Positions 31,059 to 40,235 of a DNA stretch of 40,235 nt are shown here, piece by piece. The DNA is taken from assembly GCA_033297205.1 (NCBI GenBank), contig MU859228.1:1-40235 (forward strand). Reading direction: 5' to 3'. Origin of the DNA: Pseudoneurospora amorphoporcata. Taxonomy: Eukaryota; Ascomycota; Sordariomycetes; Sordariales; Sordariaceae. Every line of letters begins with the position of its first letter. Within the stretch, counting starts at the first letter, position 1. Position numbers and translations under genes: made by a program. The notes below the pieces were generated by a model. The model made no database searches, had not been told where the DNA came from, and saw nothing but the letters and a program-made list of their open reading frames with translations.

Positions 31059-34000
31059 GGGAGGCACAAGCCACGAGCTTTGACAATGATGACAGAGGCA
31101 GAAGGGACAAGAAAGAAACCGATGAAAGACTGGAGCTGGTGTGACTGCAAGACGGCAGGCTGGGGCACTGAGGATGCGCCCAGGGGGCTGAGTGAGCTGC
31201 CCGACCAGGATGTCCGAAGTCCGGGGCAACGATTTTCGAGCCAAGCAAACCCAACGTTGCTAAAGGTAGGGGCACTAGGGACGGGCGGAAGGCTCGTCGA
31301 GGGGAGCAGTTGACTAGGGGGGTGCTAACGACAAAAGGCAAGGCGAATTCCTCAACGAGACGAGAAGCAGGAACGCGCAATTTGCGGCAACACAACCAGT
31401 TCCGGCAACGGCAGGTGGTTTTGAGTTGAGTTCACCCGAAGCTCCATGGGGTATATACCGTAGTGCACAGGTGTCTCCGGGCCGGTAACACGGTACTCTG
31501 GTTTGAATTAGGACGGGTCATGTCTCTGGGGGAGAACCATATCAGTGAGTACGAAGGTGAGAAGGTGGGAGACTGCAACCACACCAAGATCCAAAGGCCG
31601 CAATGGTGGCCTAAACCCCTCTTTTTCCCTTTTTTTCCCTTGGGACCCGTATTGCTGACTGCTGTGAGGCCATCTGGCGACGTTGACTGGCTCTTGGCTG
31701 AGCAGGCTGGCCACATAGAACACGTCCGCACTGCAGACAAGTCCCAACCACGGCGTCCGGCTTGAGCCACACTGCATGACGGGAGGATGAGATGGTGGGC
31801 TGGTTCGAGAAAAGGTGCCAGTGTGTGCCATTATAAGGTGATAATATCGGACGGCATGATATTGTCCTTGTTGAAGCTGTCACCACTGTCGCGTACGGGG
31901 AAAACCAGAGCCTCATCCAAGACTCGCCGGGAATACGATCACAGTGGTCCTGGAAGAGAACATCCTGGAGATGATCCGATAGAGAGTGTGATTGGATATA
32001 CGACTTCATTCCCATAGTCATTCATGGTCATCCGGGGCCCTCCATATCTGAACTGTCTGCAGAGCCGTCTTGCCTGGAGAGTCCAGACCCGGCCCTGGTG
32101 ATATTGAAGGGCACCACAAGCGCACCGGCTGAAGGTCAAATGCTTGAAGGCTTCTGTCATGATTTTGTAATTGCTCAGCGAAAGTTCACTGTTGAGTCTG
32201 TGAGCATCGAGGCACCGGAGAATGAACTCATGAGGTGCTGAAATGCCTGTCAGACACGTGCTGAAAAGCAGGTCAGCAATGCTAGGTACTAGAAACCCGT
32301 GAAGAGATTCGGGATTCAGAGCCAGGACCCCAGGTACCGTCCGAGCCACTGCGACAAGTGCCCAGGCCGGCGATGAGGGCGAGAAGAGAAGCGAATGCAA
32401 AGGGACACGACGCGATCTTTGTTAGCACCGTAACCCTAGCAGTGCATGCGGGAGATTACCTGGCTTGAGAAGATGCCGTCGGGATGACCACAACGCAACG
32501 GTGTAGAAGGCGAACAAGAGATGAGTCGACCAAAGGGAGAGCAAAAGGCGGTGGTGGCACAGTTTGTAAATGGGTGAGTGACGATTGATGACGGCGGCTG
32601 GCCGGGAATGGAGCTAAGGAGAGAAACAAGCTGGAGTCGAGCTGTTGCGACAAAAATGTGAAGGCAGTGTGGTGAACAATGCCCCTGCACGTCGTGCTTC
32701 TCACTAACTGGCCTTGGCGTTGTCTGATTAGCTCAGTGTACCCCGCTTCTTCAGGTGAGCGCGAAGAAGCACCAAAGGAACCACGACCGATCTGGCAATA
32801 GCTTCCAACGCGGCTTCCAACCCTACCCAGCACGCCAACAACATCGTCCCCGCTTCTTGCGCGACCTGCCCCAATGAATTGGAAGCCATCACGACATCAC
32901 GAAATAAGTATTGACAGATACAGCAGCAAAAATCGCAGTTGTGGGCTGCGTAAGGCCTAAAATCCGCCGTAGCAAAGCCGCCACCTGCGACAATGCCATC
33001 CAGGCCATTCTCCATCTGTCGCTTCATCGTTTCGTCTTGGCAGGGGAATTGCAGGCTTGCGAATCCTCCCTTGAATAAGGTAATAAGATGAGGAGAGTGT
33101 TTGACCGGCGCCCGATGGGATAGAGGCTCCAATTTCCGCCACTACACACAAAGGAAGTCCTCGCTTTGGTGGAAAAGGCGGGATGGAGGGAGAGATGTTG
33201 GAGGCTGGAAAAGGCGACAACGAAAAGGGCTTGATTCTGGAGTTGTAATAGAAGAGGAGAAATGGAAACTAGGGCGGCCTAAATACCCTGGAAGGGAGTG
33301 CCGGTGAATGGGCAAGGCCAGTGAATGGCAGCCCAGGGCACGGACTTCCAACAAGAGAACTTGAAGGCTGCGCGTTGTGGCTTCCTCGCTACCTTGCCTT
33401 CCTTTCAAGTCTCTTCCACAATCTCTCCGTCCGGCCCGTGTCAGCTTACGCCGAGAAAGTACGACCATACCTTCCTTCACAATTGCAAGATAACACCAGC
33501 AAGTGCACGCAGGTACCAATCCCCACGGGATCACTCTTTCCACCACCACAGTCCACAGTGACCGTGATTTTGGTGAAAGGTACCTAGATGCCTGTTATGG
33601 GAAGGTGCCGTCGTATTTGCTGCGCACTCCTGCAGATGGAAATTGGCAACAACGAACTCCCACCACAAAGGTTCCTTCCTCCCATCCCTCTGAACTGGCC
33701 TCGCGCCGTGGGCCAACATGAATGCCCTGTGCAGAGCGACCCCTCCAGATCAAAGGCAATCAATCAAGCTGCCACTGCCAGTGCACGTATTCACACTTTC
33801 CCGGTCTCGTCTTTCGGAGCGATGCGTCAACGAGGTGTAACCTCCATCATCATGAAAATCTCGATGGCGGCTAATCATGATTCCATCTCGTTTCGGCACT
33901 CTTTCATACCACTCCCACGGCTATCGTGATCGGCAGCGATGTGATGCCAGGTCCAGTTCAACACTCCAAACACCATGAGACGATGGATGGTGATGGCGAC

Positions 34001-35634
34001 AGAGAGGCGATGCACCGTATGCAGAGCTGCTGCCAATAGCTCACTTTGTTCTCGCGCGTCTGTCCAACCGATGGAAGCAAACCTTGCGGCCACTCCCGCC
34101 ATCCTGTCTCATGGTTCTGGAATCCGGAGCGCCTCGACCGTGTTGCCGGGCCACTGTGTTTGTTTGCTTCTCTTAGCAGGTACGCCACTACGTAGGTGAG
34201 CACATTCTAGGGATAACCTCCCTCCCGGTGGTATCACCTATTCCGTCCGGTCCACGGCAGAACTTGACGTTGCGCCAAGTGCGAATACGGTCACTTGTCA
34301 CGGCCACCACACGCTCGTTATGCATTTGGTGTAGGACAGATCGTCATTCTTGCCCCCATTCTACTGGGACAGTATGCAATGGACAAGACAGAGAGAAACT
34401 CCAATAACAAAAGATAACTTGTTGAAATGTAGTCATATCCGTTGGCTAGTTCAACCCTCCAAAATCGGACAGGTAGCTAACAGAAACCAGTTCCTCCACC
34501 CACCATGACATTGAGAACGCTTGGCGGTGTCTTAGCGGATCCTCCGCCTTCGTTAGGGGCTCCTCTAGTCGCTCCTAGGGCTATCCGGGTGCCCGATTGC
34601 TGATGCCTACCATTGCTGATATAGCCATCAGGGTCCCAGTTATACACACTCTCTCGTCAATCGCCGGTGACAAGGCTGAGAACATCCTTAAAAGGGTCTT
34701 AAAAGATGGCGGGAACCGCCCACCCTCCTTGTTCCTGGTGAGAAGCATGGGTGGCTTACTGGTTGGGGTGGGACCATCTGTTGGAACCTTGACTTACAAT
34801 ACACCAAGACTTTGCCTGGGCCCGTCTTAGTGTACAGACCTTCCAAGACCAGCACACACTCCTCGGCCCCCTACCAATAAGAGGCATCGCAGTCCACAAG
34901 GCGTGACAGGGTGCTTGATTTCGTGCAGAATTCAGCACTACCCAACCTTTACCTCGCCACAACTCTTCTCCGGGTCGCTGACTGACAGATTGCAAGGAGA
35001 ATCATCAGGAGCGAGCGGTAGGCAATATCGGCCGTTACCAACCTTGCGCATCTGCTATCGATATCTCTTCTGTCGTTGACGAGGCCGTACACACTTGAAC
35101 GTGCTCCCACGCGTGTGCAGTCGCTTCTCGCCCTAGCTTCAGAGATCCATCCGCCTGGATAAACCACACCCTCGTCACTCGGCAGCCTATCTCAATCGAT
35201 TCCAGCTCGTGGCTGCTTTTCGATTTTGCCACGCCCTTCGAACACCACCCAATTGGTCGCCGTTGTGCGGGGTTTCGGATCTAGGTTCTGGTAAGCTCAC
35301 TTCATATCTTGTGTATCGCGGTATCCGATGCTGGGCATGTTTGGTCCGCCTTTGTCGACATTCCTCACACCTTCTTCTCCGCCTGATACTCTGCGGAAGG
35401 CTAGGCGGTGGCAATGGGGTATTTGCTAACCCGCCCGATAGAACACTTCTACCTCCATCTGCAACAATCCTTTGACCTGTTGAGACATCACGCATATGGC
35501 TTCTTGGTGACGCTCATTACCGTCTCGTTGCGTTCCGGTGCCTTACAAAACAGTGCGCTGCCTCTCAATCCTGCTTGGTCATTTTGCTAATGTTGTCCTA
35601 ATGCTGAAGCTCAGAGACTGTCATTGAGCTCAAC

Positions 35635-38561
35635 ATGGTCTTCAAAAACCTGGCCGTATTGGCCGTCGCCCCTTACCTCGTGTCTGTCCAGGCTCAATCA
35701 TATTGGGATAAGGAGCAGGTCAACACCACACTTTGTTACTGGCAAGACCTGAGAGGTCAGTCTTCCTGGCCCCCACCTGCTAAAAGTCGTTACTAACCAG
35801 TACCTAGCCGCTATCATTCGAGACACTATCTACCTGGATGGCGGGAGGTCGTGGTGGATTCCTGGGTTAGTAGATGGCTCACCTGGCGCCATAGCAGATG
35901 ATGGTAATAATTGCCAGGCCCACCGAACCATACCCATACTAACAATATCTCAGAAAATCCTTATGGTCGTATCTTCACGTTGAACCTTAGTACCCCATTC
36001 AATGAAAAGGACAACATCACAGACAAGTTCACGATCATATCGAAGGCACCCGCCGACGGTGGCGTAAACAACATCGATCCAAACTACTACGATGGAGCCT
36101 TATTAGCGAATGATGCCCAGTGGTTCGCTTACGGAGGGCTATACCAGGCAAGCGACGCTTTCGACACAGAGCCTCCGGCAAACCAGGTACTGGGATACAG
36201 AAAGTACCAATATGGGGTGGAGAAGGGGGAGTTCACTACCGGCTTTGTGAAAGCCAGCTTGAAAAATGTCAGTCGCTATGTCGTCTATGGTGCCGCCGCA
36301 AGCGCCCCGTCTGAGAACAAAGCTTGGTACTTTTCCGGGATGCAGGTCTCAAGTGGGGATGACGAGGAAGCTACCGAAGTAACCAAAACGTTGATAACTT
36401 TGGACATGACGGAACAACTGAAAGAGACCTGGAAGAACGAAACACTCCCTTCAAAAATCCCTGGTCGAGCGGGGGCTGAGCTGGTCTGGGTCCCAGTCGG
36501 TAGCAAAGGTATCCTGGTTGCCCTTGGAGGCCTTGTTTTTCCTCAGTGGGCCAATACTACCAAATTCTCAGGCAATGAGACAGCAAGCGTCAGTACAGTT
36601 TACTCCTTCAGGTGTCTACCTACAATGCTGACGGTCCCTACAGAAGGCGGAGAGCCCCGAGTTTATGTCTACGATTGATGTTTACGACGTTGCCAGTGGA
36701 GAATGGTACAGACAGCCCACCGTTGGTGGTCCTGGTCAGCTCGGTCGAGGCTGTGCCGTCGTATCGCCTGCTCAAGACCTCTCAAGTTTCAATATCTACT
36801 ACTATGGTGGCCAGCCGGGATTAAAGCCGTTTGAGGACTTCAGCGACGACGTTTGGGTTCTCTCGGTACCATCCTTTACCTGGACAAAAGTAGCTTCTGG
36901 TACAGCTGATAAGGGTCGGGCTGGACACAAATGTTTCATGCCATACCCTGATCAGATGTTGGTCATTGGTGGTTACAGAAGCTACCCCCAATCTGGGCCT
37001 CCGCAATGTCTTGATCAGTTCATTCGTGTCTTGAACTTGACTACCGGGACATGGTTGACCAGTTACGACCCGGCCAAGTACTCTTTAACTTACGGTGTTC
37101 CCGAATCCGTCCAGAAGAAGATCGGAGGTTCCGCTACAGGTGGTGCAACAACACGCGCGCCGAGCGGTGGCTGGGCCGCAGCAGACCTTGGGAAGGTCTT
37201 TGAGACCAAGTATCCGACCAAGATCGCGACGTTTTATCCTTACGCATCTGACGCGCCAGTTAACAACACAAACCCAGGAGCGCCTCCGTCCGACACGGAT
37301 GACAAGAAAAAGGGAGGTGGCGTACCATCATGGCTTCCTCCCGTGCTAGGGGTTGTGCTTGGGCTGATGCTCCTGACTATTATTGCCGTCTTGGTCCTGC
37401 TTTGGAGACGACGAAAGCTATTGAAGGCAGGCACTAGTGTAGCGGAGACCGAAGATACCAACGGCTACCGAATCATGTCATGGATGCGCGGGCAACAACA
37501 CGCCACCGAGAAGGCCCCTACCGTCACGACCTCGGATGAAATCAGCACTAATCCTAACAGCCCGAGCCCTATGCAGGATATCGATAGTACAGGATCACCT
37601 ATGCCGCCGCCTTCGATTGCCGAAGCCATGGACACACAGATCACGCCGCCGCCGGCTCCAGTCGAGTTGATGGGTAAGATCAACCTACCATGGTCATGAA
37701 AGACACCTGCTAACTCTTGTCGAAACAGATACGTCGCCTCGCGCCGAACTCCACGACACTGGTTTGAGCCACGTTGATATTCTGAACCGTCATTCGAGTG
37801 TGGGTCGAGTCAATACCGCTGGAAACGGCTCCCTCAACAACCCATCGTATTACACGGGAGCAACACAACAGATGGACCATGCGAGCAACTTCACCCGCTC
37901 ATCCACAGGCGTTGCCTCCTCTCTGCCACCGCATACGCAGGGCGTGGACGGTGCTCCAGCCAACTTCCGTCCCGACTCGGAGTTGGTGGGCAGCGTTCCG
38001 TCCGGAGCCCCGTCCGCCAATAGAGACGTCCCGTCGCCCATGGTCTCGCCAACCACCACCACAGCCACCCGCGGTTTTACCCTCTCAGACGTCTCTAATG
38101 TCAGCGAGCGTGATAAGGCACATCTCCGACAGATCAGCGACGCAACCGTGAGCTCCATGACCTCGGGACAACCGCATAACAACAACGGACAGTACACGCC
38201 CAATTTCAACAGTAACCACCGCTTCAGCAACGGCCCAGCCCCCGCCTCCGTCCCGGAGGAACATGACGTCAACCATCAGGGTGGACAGCAGGCGCCTGAC
38301 CACCTCCCTATCCCCCTGTCCGCAACGTCCGCTATGGGCGGTATGCTGCCGTTGGGATCACCGCAGCCGGTTTCACCGCCTACGGCTGGGTTAGCGGAGG
38401 GAAGCGACGATTACTTGAGTGTTAAGCCACAGCCACCGCCGACGACGGGCCGTGGCCCGGGAGCTGCTGGGGGTGTTGGGGCGACGAGTAGTCCGAGGCG
38501 GAGCATGTTTACGGAGAGTAAAGAGGATATGAATGGGACTGGTCCGGGAGGTAGTAAATAA
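35635..38561 (+). CDS. Secreted-type kelch-repeat single-pass membrane protein
   Basis: Five exons (35635-35755, 35808-35903, 35954-36588, 36644-37673, 37729-38561) give 904 aa in one frame. Residues 1-21 are a signal peptide (MVFKNLAVLAVAPYLVSVQAQ). The lumenal part carries kelch-propeller marks: AAIIRDTIYLDGGRSWWIPG, IDPNYYDGALLANDAQWFAYGG, STIDVYDVASGEWY, MLVIGGYRSYP. One transmembrane segment lies at about 515-538 (LPPVLGVVLGLMLLTIIAVLVLLW), followed by RRRK, so the tail is cytosolic. The tail of about 360 residues is Pro/Ser/Thr/Gln-rich and looks disordered. The class is widespread in filamentous ascomycetes; ligand and role are unknown, but a wall-sensing or cell-surface scaffold role is plausible. 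Exon 2 ends at 35903: the earlier donor at 35866 leads to a stop. The exon 3 donor (GTCAGT at 36589) was chosen over GTTTAC nearby. Confidence 0.87.
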
Positions 38562-39668
38562 AGGGGAGTCATATGGGGCGGGATAAGGTAAGAGGGTTGG
38601 TTGAGAATGGGAGGTTAACGGGCTAGATGAGATATGATTGATGGGACAGGCCATTGGGTTTGTGGTGGTCCTTTTTCCATTTGTCTGGTGTCCGGTGGGT
38701 TCCAGTTGCTGATTTCGGGTCTAGTCATGTTCGATATCTGTCAAATGATGAGATTTCGGGAGTTGGAGCTGAGCTGGTACATACATACCTTGTGGTTTAA
38801 TGAATTTCGCTGTTTCAAGAGTCCCTCCAGAAATGTTCTGCATATTTCACGCGAACAATGGGGTCTTCGCATCTCATCTCAAAGGCAGAAAGAAAAAAAA
38901 TTAACAGACAGACAGATGAATCGAGCAGGGCCTCTCCGCTGGCTGAGGTGGGTACGCTTCGTTCCCATATGTGCACGATGCTGATCTACTTCTGATGCTT
39001 CAGGTACAACCGGTGCTGCTACGAGCGGTGTGGTATAGTGTCAAGGCAGTGTAGAAACGGGTTGGACAACCAGAAGGTACCTCTCTAGGTATGTAGGTAG
39101 GTGCAGGCGGGAAGACTCTCAATATGCAGCGCGGTGTGGGCGGGCACGGCTGGGAAAAAATAATTGTTCAACCCGTTTAGCAAAAGTGATGCACGTACAG
39201 GAGATTGGCGTATATTAGCAGTGAATGGATGGATGTATGCCATGAGTGAGAAGACTTGGGGGGTGAAAATTGGGAAAAAGACGAATGAATGGGTCCGAGA
39301 TCGATAGTGGTTAGATGGAACGCCGTTGCGAACGGGAACGGGATTCACGGCCGCTTGGTTTCGGAATGATATTGATATCACGGGCATGTGTTCGAAGGGA
39401 CGAGAGGCCGTGTCCCGTCCTCGGTGATATCTTTGGACAGGAAGGAGGCTTCATCTGGTCTGGCGAATTTGCTCACAGTAATAGGTGGGGAAATGCGAAC
39501 GTTGAAGACTTAAGTGGTAGTTTCTAGTACGGTAGTGAGTGGGAGAAGCCCGGTCCTGGCGACGGGAGGTATCGAGACGTCAGTTCAGTTTTTTTCACGG
39601 GCAGGACGGCGACGGGACAGGAGGTTGAAATGGAACCGAGGTGCCCGGGAAGGGAAGGGTGCTGAAAC

Positions 39669-39759
39669 CCTGTTACAAAAGCCCACTGTAACCGTCTGCC
39701 AAGGCGCTGGAATTCAGGGCCTCAGCCACGACCTTACAGAAGCCCACACTTGTAACAGG
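39669..39759. repeat. 91-bp segment with 10-bp terminal inverted repeats
   Basis: CCTGTTACAA at 39669-39678 is the exact reverse complement of TTGTAACAGG at 39750-39759. Inside, TTACAAAAGCCCAC and TTACAGAAGCCCAC form a direct repeat. No target-site duplication is visible in the flanks. Confidence 0.5.
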
Positions 39760-40177
39760 TGATGCATAGGTACGGAGGCGCGCCGGGGGCGGACAGGTTG
39801 GCCTGGCCTCTTCGCACCCATGGGTTCTCAATGGAAAGATTACACAAAAACCGAAAACTGCATGCATTGCACTCTCTCCTGGACATACATTAACTGCCCC
39901 AAAATTTTGATTGTAAGCCGAAAGGATCGAGTGTCCTTGATGGCTTTGCTGGACACGGGCCACCCGGACGAAGTCTGCTTTGCCACTGCTGTTGATTCGG
40001 GCCCGAGCGTCCGGCTCCCGACCATGATCCAGATCGGACCTGCTATCTACACCCACACAATGTGCAATTATTGTAGGAGGGAAACATGGTTCCAGACCCT
40101 GGATGGTTGGGAGGAGTCATGAAGAGTGCAATTCTCTGGAAGAGCGAGGATTTTTTTTGGGGTTTTTTTTGGGTTTT

Positions 40178-40202
40178 GGGGGGGGGGGGGGGGGGGGGGG
40201 GG
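40178..40202. repeat. G25 homopolymer
   Basis: An uninterrupted run of 25 G after T8 and TTTT/GGG runs. It could be a true tract, but such runs are prone to length error. Confidence 0.85.
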
Positions 40203-40235
40203 TGTTTGTTGTTCAGTTGCACACGAATGGACCAA

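Larger units (their letters stand above)
29892..35634. other. 5.7-kb gene-free upstream region shared by two divergent surface-protein genes
   Basis: No open frame here has family resemblance, a signal peptide with domain, or consistent splice structure. The longer ones (for example 31939-32400, 32456-32833 and 32728-33132, all minus) overlap each other or antisense frames. Seen: A14 and A18 runs at 31025-31038 and 31041-31058, and a CRE-like site near the wall-protein start. Long upstream regions with leader introns or non-coding transcripts are common for developmentally regulated fungal genes; that reading is inference. Confidence 0.55.
38562..40235. other. 3' region and gene-free end of the window
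   Basis: No supportable gene. Seen: the 3' UTR of the kelch gene, a 91-bp segment bounded by 10-bp inverted repeats, and T8/G-rich runs ending in G25. Open frames at 39673-40056 (-) and 39820-40122 (+) are antisense to each other without family resemblance. Confidence 0.55.

Noticed and set aside
31939..32400. 153-codon minus-strand frame
   Set aside because: No recognised motif, and composition is not clearly coding.
32728..33132. 134-codon minus-strand frame with a hydrophobic stretch
   Set aside because: Some Leu/Ala-rich coding-like character, but overlapped by other frames and without a domain, signal peptide or splice support.
35866..35953. GTTAGT donor for exon 2 of the kelch gene
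   Set aside because: Joining it to either nearby acceptor breaks the frame; the GTAATA donor at 35904 keeps it and retains the expected WWIPG-LVDGS sequence.
39820..40122. 100-codon plus-strand frame
   Set aside because: Overlapped by an antisense frame and without family resemblance.

Overview
The window is nuclear DNA from a filamentous ascomycete, most likely a Sordariomycete (Sordariales-like). The reasons are short introns of about 50-95 nt with GTNNGT donors and CTAAC or CTGAC branch points, fungal tRNA genes, HET and NACHT incompatibility-type genes, a mucin-like GPI wall protein, and a decayed Tad-like LINE with a G-to-A change of the kind RIP makes. The species cannot be named from the sequence alone.

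Layout. 1-1.85 kb: LINE relic on the minus strand. 1.85-4.65 kb: gene-poor, with a short relic of a secreted Cys protein and one copy of a 50-bp dispersed repeat. 4.65-4.85 kb: two tandem intron-containing tRNA-Ala(AGC) genes. 6.06-12.0 kb: housekeeping block with a BTB/POZ-bromodomain protein (+), the mitochondrial import subunit Tim21 (-) and the Glo3-type ArfGAP (+). 12.45 kb: tRNA-Val(AAC).

13.4-24.4 kb is an accessory island: a HET pseudogene, an intact HET-domain gene (+), a C2H2-NACHT STAND gene (-) that lacks any C-terminal sensor, a DUF7580-type protein (+) divergent from it across a 269-bp promoter, a broken GH18/LysM killer-toxin-type chitinase (-), and an F-box-like gene (+). 24.4-26.1 kb: T47 tract, the second copy of the 50-bp repeat inside a gene relic, and a (TCTCC)n microsatellite.

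26.2-29.9 kb: seven-exon GPI-anchored Thr/Ser-rich cell-wall protein (-). 29.9-35.6 kb: 5.7 kb without a supportable gene, forming the shared upstream region of the wall protein and a secreted single-pass kelch protein (+, 35.6-38.6 kb). 38.6-40.2 kb: no supportable gene; it ends in a G25 tract.

How the genes may work together. The housekeeping genes are independent (chromatin reading, mitochondrial import, Golgi-to-ER traffic). The island brings together parts typical of fungal self/non-self recognition and regulated cell death: HET effector domain, NACHT switch, and DUF7580 helical plus kinase-like protein, beside decayed HET and killer-chitinase genes. Neighbourhood and domain content suggest a rapidly evolving allorecognition locus. 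A joint function is inference.
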